A stretch of DNA of 28,923 nucleotides. Source: a virus. The stretch's first letter is position 1; every line of letters begins with the position of its first letter. This document shows, one piece after another, positions 15,180 through 22,725 of the stretch. The stretch lies in the IMG/VR virus record IMGVR_UViG_3300037517_000124, positions 1-28,923 of that record. One strand, 5' to 3'. The notes beneath the pieces are model-generated. The model was not told the origin of the DNA and did no database searches. It saw only the letters and a program-made list of their open reading frames with translations. A program made the position numbers and the translations under genes.

Positions 15180-17141
15180 ATGCCAACATCATACACATCC
15201 CTTCTCGGTCTGGCTCTTCCGGTTACGGGAGAACTGTCCGGCACTTGGGGCGCTACGGTAAATGACTCCATCACTTCTTTGCTGGACACCGCTGTGGCGG
15301 GCACAACCAGCATTACGACCGATGCGGATATCACGCTAACGACCACCACGGGCGCGTCCAATCAAGCACGACAAGCGATTATTTTGTGGAGCCCTGCGTC
15401 TGGTACTACGACTCGCAACATTACAGCCCCCGCACAGTCCAAGATTTACACGGTGATCAACGCTTCTGGTGGTACGCAGTCCATCGTTTTCCGTGGCGTA
15501 GGCCCGACCGTAGGCCCGACAACTGGCGTGACCATCGTTAAAGGCGAGGCCGCTGTTGTTACATGGAACGGCTCTGACTTCATCAAAGTTAGCAACACCA
15601 GCGGCGCAGGAACATTTACCGACCTGACTGTTACGGGCAACCTGGGCGTTGGGACGAGTTCGCCGGTACAGAAGCTGGATGTCCGAAACGGCTACATCGT
15701 TTCCGGAACTTCCCCTTCTACATCTGGCAGCAAGATTCTTGGCGGCTACTACACAAGCGGACAACTCGCCACATTTGGCGGCGAGAATTCCAATGGTGGC
15801 CCAGTTATTGGCTACGGAGTTTGGCCCTCAACTTCTGCGGCCGGTTCGTTTGTAAGCTCAACCACCATCAATGTGGCTCGCGGTGCGTACACCATAGTTG
15901 GTGATCAGCATGTCTGGAGCGGCGGCGGTGCGCAAACCGTAGCTATTGATAGCGCGGTCACCACTTCTGAACGAATGCGCCTCGACGCCTCCGGCAACCT
16001 GGGTATTGGGACGAGTTCGCCGGGTTCAAAGCTGCAAGTTGTTGGTGAAGATCAAGTAATTCGATCACTTAGAGACACTGGCTCTGGCGGGCTTTCAGCC
16101 AACGACTATGGCGGTCGGATTGCCTTTGGTACTTCAGCCGGAGCCGGTACGGGATACATCGGGGGTCAGATTGGCATTATTGCCGACGCGGCATGGACGG
16201 CTGGGTCATCTCAACCATCAAGCCTTGAGTTTTTTACAGTCCCATCTGGCAGCACGACACTTACTTCACGTATGCGCCTTGACGCCTCCGGCAACCTCGG
16301 CCTGGGGGTGACGCCGAGTGCTTGGCCAACCACCGCGCCTGCACTGCAAATGCAGAACGGGTCGCTGAGTTCTTTGGGTGGGCCTTACGGTCAAGTCAAC
16401 TTGACAAGCAATGCATATGCGAGTGGCAGCGGAGACATCGGCTTTACCACATGGCGATACGCTCGGGGCGCTACCGGAGATTTGGGTGCTGCTGCGCGGT
16501 ACACGATGACCGGCGCTAACCACCAATGGTTCATTGCCTCCTCTGGCATCGCAGGCAACGCGATCACGTTTACGCAGGCGATGACGCTGGATCAGAACGG
16601 CAATTTGCTGGTGGGGGCGACGGATACAACTGTAGGCTCCGGAACGGGGCTGAAGCTAGTTGCAACATCAGGTGTAGCTGCGGCAAGAATGCAGATTGGG
16701 GACAGTGGAAGCACAGATAGCAATATCGGTTATTCAATGTATTCGACGGGCGCAGGTGCCTATCGGTTCTATGTTGGTTACGGTGGCACCATCTTTGCCA
16801 CCAGCACCACAATTACTGCTATTTCTGACCAGCGCCTAAAAGAAAATGTTCAAGACCTTGATGTCGGCCTTGACAAGATCATGGCACTCAAGCCGCGCAA
16901 GTTTGATTGGAAACCCGGCAAAGGCAAAGACATCAAAGGCGACCGTGGTTGGATTGCTCAAGAGTTTGAGCAAGTGTTCCCAGACATGGTGGATCAATGG
17001 ATTGACCCAGCGCCAGAAGGTGAAGAGCCTTACAAGGCAGTCAACGCTGACCTGATCCCTGTTCTTGTCAAAGCCATCCAAGAACTCAAAGCCGATCTCG
17101 ACGCAACCAAGGCCGAATTGGCCGCACTCAAAGGAGCCTAA
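15180..17141 (+). CDS. Tail fibre with C-terminal S74 self-cleaving chaperone domain
   Basis: A 653-residue protein; the ATG at 15180 follows AAGGA at 15169-15173. The N-terminus (TSYTSLLGLALPVTGELSGT, WGATVNDSITSLLD) is a virion-attachment motif common in phage fibres. The shaft carries fibre repeats NLGVGTSSPVQKLDV, NLGIGTSSPGSKLQV, NLGLGVTPSAW and NLLVGATDT, each usually preceded by MRLDASG. The C-terminal 105 residues, from ISDQRLKENV, form the intramolecular chaperone domain (peptidase S74) that trimerises the fibre and then cuts itself off. The expected nucleophile is Ser549. A coiled coil (QELKADLDATKAELAALK) ends the protein. It probably binds the host surface together with the giant adhesin just upstream. 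Confidence 0.87.
   Translation: MPTSYTSLLGLALPVTGELSGTWGATVNDSITSLLDTAVAGTTSITTDADITLTTTTGASNQARQAIILWSPASGTTTRNITAPAQSKIYTVINASGGTQSIVFRGVGPTVGPTTGVTIVKGEAAVVTWNGSDFIKVSNTSGAGTFTDLTVTGNLGVGTSSPVQKLDVRNGYIVSGTSPSTSGSKILGGYYTSGQLATFGGENSNGGPVIGYGVWPSTSAAGSFVSSTTINVARGAYTIVGDQHVWSGGGAQTVAIDSAVTTSERMRLDASGNLGIGTSSPGSKLQVVGEDQVIRSLRDTGSGGLSANDYGGRIAFGTSAGAGTGYIGGQIGIIADAAWTAGSSQPSSLEFFTVPSGSTTLTSRMRLDASGNLGLGVTPSAWPTTAPALQMQNGSLSSLGGPYGQVNLTSNAYASGSGDIGFTTWRYARGATGDLGAAARYTMTGANHQWFIASSGIAGNAITFTQAMTLDQNGNLLVGATDTTVGSGTGLKLVATSGVAAARMQIGDSGSTDSNIGYSMYSTGAGAYRFYVGYGGTIFATSTTITAISDQRLKENVQDLDVGLDKIMALKPRKFDWKPGKGKDIKGDRGWIAQEFEQVFPDMVDQWIDPAPEGEEPYKAVNADLIPVLVKAIQELKADLDATKAELAALKGA
15497..15520 (+). 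repeat. Perfect 12-nt tandem duplication in the fibre gene
   Basis: CGTAGGCCCGAC occurs twice in direct succession (15497-15508 and 15509-15520) and encodes VGPTVGPT. The two copies are identical, so the duplication may be recent. Confidence 0.8.
16824..17138 (+). other. S74 intramolecular chaperone domain and predicted self-cleavage site
   Basis: SDQRLKENV (the S-D-x-R-x-K signature) begins at nucleotide 16824, Ser549 of the fibre. In known S74 fibres the chain is cut just before this serine after trimer folding. The downstream RGWIAQEFEQVFPDMV and YKAVNADLIPVLVKAIQEL are typical of the domain. Cleavage would leave a mature fibre of about 548 residues. Confidence 0.85.
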
Positions 17142-17144
17142 GCT

Positions 17145-17465
17145 GTGATCACTATCACTTGGACCATCACCGCGATGGACTGCCACCCGCAAGAAGGTGG
17201 CAACATTGATGTTGTCTTCAACGTCCACTGGACCTGCGCCGGTACGGATGGCACATACAACGCCTCTGTTTACTCCACCTGCTCGGTCCCTGCGCCGACT
17301 GGCTCCGCCTTCACGCCCTACGCAAACCTGACTCAAGAGCAAGTCTTGGGCTGGATTTGGGCTGACGGGGTGGACAAAGCAGCCACAGAAGCCGCTGTGC
17401 AGCAACAGATCAACAACCAGATCAACCCTCCGGTGGTTACGCCCCCGCTGCCTTGGGCGGCATAA
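17145..17465 (+). CDS. Small conserved phage protein, unknown function
   Basis: A 106-residue protein from a GTG at 17145, with AAGGAG at 17131-17136 inside the end of the fibre gene. It begins ITITWTITAMDCHPQEGG, has a central VVFNVHWTCAGTDGTYNAS, and ends with LTQEQVLGWIWADGVDK and INPPVVTPPLPW. I recall near-identical small proteins after S74 fibres in uncultured phages. Three cysteines (MDC, WTC, STC) occur in the first half. It may be a fibre-associated or baseplate-type accessory protein; the function is unknown. Confidence 0.78.
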   Translation: MITITWTITAMDCHPQEGGNIDVVFNVHWTCAGTDGTYNASVYSTCSVPAPTGSAFTPYANLTQEQVLGWIWADGVDKAATEAAVQQQINNQINPPVVTPPLPWAA

Positions 17466-17554
17466 TTAATGAGGTCATACCGCTGGACCTGATAGCGGCA
17501 ATGGCACGGAGAATGACATGGACGATCTTCGCGGCAATCTGGATCACGAGGTGA
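17453..17554 (+). CDS. Possible 33-residue membrane peptide before the lysis genes
   Basis: The stretch between the genes ending at 17465 and starting at 17561 contains an open frame from a TTG at 17453: GGIINEVIPLDLIAAMARR, then MTWTIFAAIWITR and TGA. The composition is protein-like, with an amphipathic N-terminal half and a hydrophobic C-terminal half. No clear ribosome site precedes the TTG. ATGs at 17501 and 17516 would give only 17 or 12 residues. Its stop falls within the ribosome site of the next gene. It could be real, a decayed gene or chance. Confidence 0.3.
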   Translation: MGGIINEVIPLDLIAAMARRMTWTIFAAIWITR

Positions 17555-17560
17555 CCTGTC

Positions 17561-17830
17561 ATGGCATGGGCTGACGTACTCAAAGCAATCATCCCGATTG
17601 TGGTCATGTCATTGGCTTGGCTTCTCGGGGAGGTCAATTCGTTTTCTGAGCGCCTGACCAAGATCGAAGGCCAGATGCCTGCTCTCATCACCAAGGAGGG
17701 TGTGCCTACCGACAGCCCAATCAGTGCGGAGCGCAGGGCCATCATGAAAGAACAGTTGATGACCCACATCAATGATCTTCAGGTCAAAGTGAGACTTCTT
17801 GAAGAGCGAGAAAAACTCGGCAAGAAGTAA
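17561..17830 (+). CDS. Membrane-anchored coiled-coil protein in the lysis region
   Basis: An 89-residue protein; the ATG at 17561 follows GAGGTGA at 17548-17554. Residues 7-23 (LKAIIPIVVMSLAWLLG) form one membrane helix. The rest is polar, with a helical, coiled-coil-prone C-terminus (MKEQLMTHINDLQVKVRLLEEREKL). The middle ALITKEGVPTDSPISAERRA is conserved in relatives I recall from aquatic phages. An N-terminal anchor with a coiled coil resembles inner-membrane spanins such as Rz, but no outer-membrane lipoprotein partner is seen in either overlapping frame. A holin-associated role is the alternative. Confidence 0.7.
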   Translation: MAWADVLKAIIPIVVMSLAWLLGEVNSFSERLTKIEGQMPALITKEGVPTDSPISAERRAIMKEQLMTHINDLQVKVRLLEEREKLGKK

Positions 17831-17836
17831 ACGCAT

Positions 17837-18319
17837 ATGATCGACCCGATCACCGCCCTTGCTGCAATATCGTCAGCGGTTGAGCTTGTTAAAAAGGTCG
17901 CCGCGACGGTTGATGATGTCACCTCGCTCGGGCCGGTGCTGGGTAAGTATTTTGACGCCAAAGCCGACGCGATTGAAGTTGTTCAAAAGTCGCAAGAGGG
18001 TGGGTTCAAGGGGTCGGCGCTGGGCAAGGCGCTTGAGTTGGAGATGGCCATCGAGCAGGCAAAGCAGTTTGAAGAGCAGATCAAGATGCTGTTTTTCCAG
18101 GCAAACAAAATGGATGTCTGGGTTCGGATTGCTGCTCGGGCGCAAAGGATGGAAGCCGACGCGGCACATGCAACACGGCGCAAAAAAGAAGCCCAAAAGA
18201 AACACGAACAGGAAATGGAAGAATTGTTTGTCGTGGTGATTGGCATCGTCGTGGTGTTCGTCACTGTCGGCGCAACCGTCTGGTTTATTATGGAAGCAAC
18301 CGCACAAGGAACAAGATAA
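17837..18319 (+). CDS. Helical protein with C-terminal membrane anchor, unknown function
   Basis: A 160-residue protein. The N-terminus (MIDPITALAAISSAVELVKK) is amphipathic. The middle is helical and highly charged (RRKKEAQKKHEQEMEE around residue 120). Residues 131-152 form a strong membrane helix (FVVVIGIVVVFVTVGATVWF). I recall the family as a hypothetical protein in many aquatic phages near the lysis genes. The stop overlaps the ATG of the holin candidate by one base. A tail-anchored lysis regulator or an internal virion protein are both possible; the sequence does not decide. Confidence 0.7.
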   Translation: MIDPITALAAISSAVELVKKVAATVDDVTSLGPVLGKYFDAKADAIEVVQKSQEGGFKGSALGKALELEMAIEQAKQFEEQIKMLFFQANKMDVWVRIAARAQRMEADAAHATRRKKEAQKKHEQEMEELFVVVIGIVVVFVTVGATVWFIMEATAQGTR

Positions 18320-18822
18320 TGCTGTCACTCATCTCTACCCTCGGCGGCCTGCTGATCAGCGGCCTGCCCAAACTGCTTGAGTACTTTCAAAACAAGGCCG
18401 ACCAGAAGCACGAACTTGCCCTGGCCAGGATGCAGAACGAACGGGAGCTTGCCCTTGCGGCTCAGGGCTACGCCGCCCAGCAGAAGATCGAGGAAATCCG
18501 CACCGATCAGGTCATGATGCAGACCGAAGCGCAGATGACAGAAGCTGCGCTTAAGCACGATGAAAAGGTGCTCGACAGGGCTAGCCAGTGGGTTGCCAAT
18601 TACGTCGGCACCGTGCGCCCGACGGTGACGTACATCTTCGTGCTGGAGTTGGTGCTGATCAATCTGTTCCTGTGCTACTACCTGTACACAAACCCCGGCA
18701 TGATCAAGAGCATGGACGACGTGCTGCGCTACTCGGACATTATCTTCAGCCCTGACGAAATGGCCATGTTGGGTGGAATTATTGGGTTTTGGTTTGGTTC
18801 TAGAAACTGGAACAAAAAGTGA
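18319..18822 (+). CDS. Holin (3TM holin superfamily-like)
   Basis: A 167-residue protein with AAGGA at 18306-18310 before its ATG. A short hydrophobic N-terminus (LISTLGGLLISGLPKLLEYF) is followed by a charged coiled-coil segment to residue 90. Then come WVANYVGTVRPTVTY, a membrane helix (IFVLELVLINLFLCYYLY) and a final hydrophobic IIGFWFGSRNW. The V-R-P motif before the helix and the C-terminal G-F-W-F-G-S-R match what I know of the three-TM holin family found in gene transfer agents and marine phages. It overlaps the endolysin start, the usual holin-endolysin arrangement. It would form the lesion that lets the lysozyme reach the cell wall. Confidence 0.75.
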   Translation: MLSLISTLGGLLISGLPKLLEYFQNKADQKHELALARMQNERELALAAQGYAAQQKIEEIRTDQVMMQTEAQMTEAALKHDEKVLDRASQWVANYVGTVRPTVTYIFVLELVLINLFLCYYLYTNPGMIKSMDDVLRYSDIIFSPDEMAMLGGIIGFWFGSRNWNKK

Positions 18823-19334
18823 AACTGAGCAAGGTCGGCGTTGACTTGATGCACAAGTACGAGGGGTGTAAGAACCGCCCGTACCTGTGCCCGGCGCACA
18901 TCTGGACAATTGGCTACGGCCATGTGCTGTACCAAGAACAAATTCGCCTGCCCATGATGCGGCCAGAAGGCAAAACCAAGGCCGACATTCCCATGATCCG
19001 CAGTGAGTACCCGCTCAAACCGGAGGACAATCGTGTCTGGTCCAAGCAAGAAATTAATGATCTCTTCGACGCGGATGTCGCAAGTTTTGAACGTGGTGTT
19101 CTTCGACTTGTTCCCGGCAGTGTTGGCAGTCAAGGCCGCTTTGACGCTCTGGTCAGTATTTCCTTTAATTTCGGGCTAGGCAATCTCCAGCGCAGCAGCA
19201 TCCGCATGAAAGCCAACCGAGGCGATTGGGAAGGCGCAGCAGACGCTTTCTTGCTTTGGAACAAGGGCGGGGGTAAAGTGTTGGCAGGGTTGGATCGCCG
19301 CCGCAAGGACGAACGCGCCCTCTTTTTGTCGTAG
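18819..19334 (+). CDS. Endolysin, GH24 phage lysozyme
   Basis: A 171-residue enzyme from a GTG overlapping the holin stop (GTGA). It shows the classic catalytic arrangement E-x8-C-x5-T: E15 in HKYEG, C24, and T30 in TIGYGH. FNFGLGNL and LLWNKGGGKVLAGLDRRRKDE follow, matching the helical lobe of phage lysozymes. It cleaves the glycan backbone of peptidoglycan. An insertion between TIGYGHV and the W-S-K-Q-E helix (about residues 40-70) makes it somewhat longer than the minimal family. There is no signal peptide or anchor helix, so export depends on the holin. It ends with TAG and is followed by the tail nozzle gene. Confidence 0.93.
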   Translation: MKLSKVGVDLMHKYEGCKNRPYLCPAHIWTIGYGHVLYQEQIRLPMMRPEGKTKADIPMIRSEYPLKPEDNRVWSKQEINDLFDADVASFERGVLRLVPGSVGSQGRFDALVSISFNFGLGNLQRSSIRMKANRGDWEGAADAFLLWNKGGGKVLAGLDRRRKDERALFLS

Positions 19335-19341
19335 GACAGCC

Positions 19342-21273
19342 ATGCCACTCCAAAAACTTCAACTGCGCCCCGGCGTCAACAGAGAGTCAACCACGCTGGC
19401 CAATGAGGGTACGTGGTTTGAGATGGATAAGGTGCGCTTTCGTTCGGGATACCCCGAAAAGCTTGGCGGCTGGGTTCGAGATAATGGTGCGCAGGACAGC
19501 GGTTTGATGCCGCCCACCGGGTCTTTTTGGGGTGTTTGCCGCTCCCTGTGGAACTGGATTACCCTTTCTGGTTACAACCTGTTGGGCTTGGGGACTAACC
19601 TCAAATTTTATGTTCAAAATGGCGTTGACGGCAATTTTTACGATGTGACTCCGCTGCGAGAAACTGTCACTATTTCGTCTAATGCCTTTACCACAACCAA
19701 CGGCTTGACCACTGTTGTTATCAACGATACGGCTCACGGCGCGATAACAAACGACTTTGTGACCATTTCTGGGGTATCGGGTCCAGTAAATGGTATTCCG
19801 GCAGCGGACCTTAATAAAGAGTTTCGCATTACTTATTTGACATCCAACACTTACAGTATCACGGTTGCAACTCAAGCCACATCCTCTGGCACCACAGGCG
19901 CGGCCACCTTTGCCTACCAAATTACTCCAGGCGAAGAAATTGAAACAGTGGTTGTTGGTTGGGGCGCTGGTGGTTGGGGTGGCACAACGCCTGGATTTGC
20001 GCCAACGGGTTGGGGACAGTCTGCCGCATTGACGCAGCTTCGGCTTTGGAGTCAAGCCAATTATGGTCAGGACTTGGTCATAAATCCGCGTGGCGGTGCG
20101 TTGTATCTTTGGAAGGTCAATGTCAACCCGTTAATTTATGACCGCGCTGTTTTGCTGTCACCAACAAGCCCATCACCCTACACGACGGACTCTGGATGTC
20201 CAGCGGTCGCCAACGCCGTCGCGGTTTCCGACGCTTCGCGTTTTGTGATTGCTTTTGGCTGTAACGATTACGGCTCTGTGGAGCAAGACCCACTGCTTAT
20301 TCGCTGGTCGGATCAGGAGGATTACGCCGTCTGGAACCCTGCTGCGACTAATCAAGCTGGCAGCTATCGCCTGTCCACTGGGTCAAGCATTGTTGCTCAC
20401 CAGCAAACCCGTCAGGAGATTCTTGTCTGGACTGATGCCGCGCTGTATTCCATGCAGTACCTCGGCCCCCCTTATATTTGGGGATTTCAGGTTTTAGGCT
20501 ACAACATATCAATCGCTGGGCCCAACACCACCGCAACGGCATCCAACATCACATATTGGATGGGGTTGGACAAGTTCTACATGTACTCCGGTCGAATTGA
20601 GACCTTGTACTGCCCGCTGCGTCAATACATCTTTGGCGACATTAATTTGAATCAGCAGTATCAGTTCTTTGCGGGCACGAATGAAGGCTACAACGAAATC
20701 TGGTGGTTTTACTGCTCTGCAAACTCAACCGTCATCGACAAATACGTCATCTACAACCACTTGGAGCGTATCTGGAGCTATGGCAACTTGTCGCGCACAG
20801 CATGGCTGGACACCCCATTGAGGGACTTCCCATCTGCTGCGGGGTATGGTGGGAATTTGATCTACCACGAGAGCGGCGTGGACGATGGCAGCACCAACCC
20901 GCCAGCGCCGATCAGTTCCTACATTCAGTCTGCCGACTTTAATATCGGTGACGGGCACAACTACGGCTTTGCGTGGCGCATGATCCCCGACATCACGTTC
21001 GACGGGTCGTACGTCAACAACCCACAGGTGACGTTTACACTGCGCCCTCGCCAGAACCCAGGTGCCGATTACAGCACCGCAGATACGCCGACAGTGACCA
21101 GCGCCCAAAACTACACCGGGCAGAGAAACTACACGGTGCAACAGTTCACGCAGATTGTTTACACGCGCATCCGTGGGCGGCAGATGGCGTTTAAGGTCAG
21201 TTCTGATGGGCTCGGGGTTAACTGGCAGTTGGGCGTCCCGTCGCTTGATGTGCGTCCTGATGGTCGCAGGTGA
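19342..21273 (+). CDS. Tail nozzle-like / tail tubular protein B-type virion protein
   Basis: A 643-residue protein; the ATG at 19342 follows TAGGA at 19332-19336. It begins LQKLQLRPGVNREST, then WFEMDKVRFRSGYPEKLGGW, which are strong signatures of a large virion protein in short-tailed phages, comparable in place and length to P22 gp10 or T7 gp12. Aromatic-rich repeats (LIRWSDQEDYAVWNP, TDAALYSMQYLGPPYIWGF, YWMGLDKFYMYSGRIETL) suggest a beta-propeller. Residues about 108-192 carry an inserted module (AHGAITNDFVTISG, SNTYSITV). It probably forms the distal tail tube. The assignment rests on motif memory, not on a search. Confidence 0.66.
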   Translation: MPLQKLQLRPGVNRESTTLANEGTWFEMDKVRFRSGYPEKLGGWVRDNGAQDSGLMPPTGSFWGVCRSLWNWITLSGYNLLGLGTNLKFYVQNGVDGNFYDVTPLRETVTISSNAFTTTNGLTTVVINDTAHGAITNDFVTISGVSGPVNGIPAADLNKEFRITYLTSNTYSITVATQATSSGTTGAATFAYQITPGEEIETVVVGWGAGGWGGTTPGFAPTGWGQSAALTQLRLWSQANYGQDLVINPRGGALYLWKVNVNPLIYDRAVLLSPTSPSPYTTDSGCPAVANAVAVSDASRFVIAFGCNDYGSVEQDPLLIRWSDQEDYAVWNPAATNQAGSYRLSTGSSIVAHQQTRQEILVWTDAALYSMQYLGPPYIWGFQVLGYNISIAGPNTTATASNITYWMGLDKFYMYSGRIETLYCPLRQYIFGDINLNQQYQFFAGTNEGYNEIWWFYCSANSTVIDKYVIYNHLERIWSYGNLSRTAWLDTPLRDFPSAAGYGGNLIYHESGVDDGSTNPPAPISSYIQSADFNIGDGHNYGFAWRMIPDITFDGSYVNNPQVTFTLRPRQNPGADYSTADTPTVTSAQNYTGQRNYTVQQFTQIVYTRIRGRQMAFKVSSDGLGVNWQLGVPSLDVRPDGRR

Positions 21274-21276
21274 CCT

Positions 21277-22668
21277 ATGACCCTAATCGTCACATCAGAG
21301 TTTGAACTCAACCGGGTCGTTGCACCCCGTCTGCCGACCGCGCCTATTGAGTATGAGAAGCGATATCACGATCAGTTCGCTGATGTCCTGCGTCTGTACT
21401 TCAACCGACTCGACAACATTTTGGGGCAACTCGTGGCAACTTTAGACACCATCCCCGTCTCCATTGGCGGCACCAACGTAGATGCCTTCGGGCGGCTGCG
21501 GGTAAGCGAACCATACACCTTGTTTGATAGCCAGAGCCGCTACGCTGCGGACAATCAATTCAGCACATCTACGTCTGGCACAGGGACTTCCACGTTTAAC
21601 GCCAATCAATCGAGTGTCAGCATGGCTGTAACTGGTGGCGGTGTTGGCTCTGTTGTGCGGCAGTCGTTTCGCAACATGCTGTACCAGCCCGGCAAAGGCT
21701 TGCTCGTCTTGGCCACGTTCCAAATGGACAACGGCGAATCTGCAAACCTTAACCAAAAGGTGGGGTACTTCGACACACAAAACGGCGTGTTTTTTCAGCG
21801 CACATCCGGCATCAACTCTTTTGTAATGCGGTCCTACACGAGCGGTTCAGTAAATGACTCAAGGGCGTTTACGCAAGCAAATTGGAACGGTGACAAGCTC
21901 GATGGCACTGGGGCTTCTGGCCTGACCCTTGATTTGACGCACCCGCAGATTTTGTGGATGGATTTTGAATGGCTGGGTGTTGGCTCGGTGCGCTGCGGCT
22001 TCATCATCAACGGTCAATATGTTGTCTGCCATACCTTTGATACGGCCAACGTGTATGGCACGACCGTTTACATGACCACGGCTATCCTGCCCGTGCGGTA
22101 TGAAATTACCACCACAACTGCCGCAGTTGCAGCCACGCTCACTCAGATTTGTTCGTCTGTAATATCTGAGGGCGGCTTTGAGGCTACGTCAATTGAGCAC
22201 GTTGCCAGACGTACAACCGTGCTTGGCACCATAAATACCGCCGCCAACTTTCTGCCGGTTGTTTCGATTCGACTAACATCAACGTCTCTGGGCGCTGTCG
22301 TGCTTCCAAACAGGATACAGTTTCAGCCAACGACGTCCCAGAACTATGAGATTGCCTTAATCAAAAACCCGGTCCTTACAGGGGCCACATGGGCTGCAAC
22401 AGTGCCTTCTGACAGCAACGTTGAGTTTGATGTTGCAGCTACGGCGATTGCCACGGCGGGCACGATTGTTCAAACCGCCTACATCTCAAGCTCTGGCGGT
22501 GGCGGCCAAGCCGACACAATATCGCCAACTGGATTTAACTGGGATCAGCAGCTTGGGGTGTCTTTGACCAGCGTCAGCGACATCTATACATTGGGTGTAC
22601 GCACCATCTCCGGCGCTACGACAGGCGATGGGGTTGGCTCTATTTCCTTCTACGACCTGACGCAGTAA
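21277..22668 (+). CDS. Virion structural protein, DAFGRLRVSEPYTLFD family
   Basis: A 463-residue protein; GCAGGTGA at 21266-21273 precedes its ATG. A short helical N-terminus (YEKRYHDQFADVLRLYFNRL) leads to VDAFGRLRVSEPYTLFDSQ, a motif I recall from virion proteins of marine and freshwater phages. A long beta-rich body follows (FRNMLYQPGKGLLVLATFQ, HPQILWMDFEWLGVGSVRCG). It ends at 22668, before a 57-nt gap. The helical N-terminus could dock to the nozzle-like protein just upstream, making this a tail-tip or appendage protein. That role is inferred from order. Confidence 0.7.
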   Translation: MTLIVTSEFELNRVVAPRLPTAPIEYEKRYHDQFADVLRLYFNRLDNILGQLVATLDTIPVSIGGTNVDAFGRLRVSEPYTLFDSQSRYAADNQFSTSTSGTGTSTFNANQSSVSMAVTGGGVGSVVRQSFRNMLYQPGKGLLVLATFQMDNGESANLNQKVGYFDTQNGVFFQRTSGINSFVMRSYTSGSVNDSRAFTQANWNGDKLDGTGASGLTLDLTHPQILWMDFEWLGVGSVRCGFIINGQYVVCHTFDTANVYGTTVYMTTAILPVRYEITTTTAAVAATLTQICSSVISEGGFEATSIEHVARRTTVLGTINTAANFLPVVSIRLTSTSLGAVVLPNRIQFQPTTSQNYEIALIKNPVLTGATWAATVPSDSNVEFDVAATAIATAGTIVQTAYISSSGGGGQADTISPTGFNWDQQLGVSLTSVSDIYTLGVRTISGATTGDGVGSISFYDLTQ

Positions 22669-22697
22669 TTGAACAAATAAACCCCCCATGATAGACT
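22669..22697 (+). promoter_or_regulatory. Weak sigma-70-like promoter candidate before the internal protein genes
   Basis: TTGAAC at 22669-22674 and TAGACT at 22692-22697 are 17 nt apart, each matching consensus at 4 of 6 positions. They lie in the only gap between 15180 and the right end large enough to hold a promoter. The palindrome GTTTAAAC (22699-22706) follows immediately, echoing the repeat at the first promoter. Confidence 0.35.
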
Positions 22698-22725
22698 CGT
22701 TTAAACCCTTTTTCGTGAGGCAACC

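Noticed and set aside
19387-20055. Reverse-strand open frame (222 codons) opposite the nozzle-like gene
   Set aside because: The + strand gene has clear family motifs across the same interval. The antisense product is Arg/Cys-rich without recognisable motifs.
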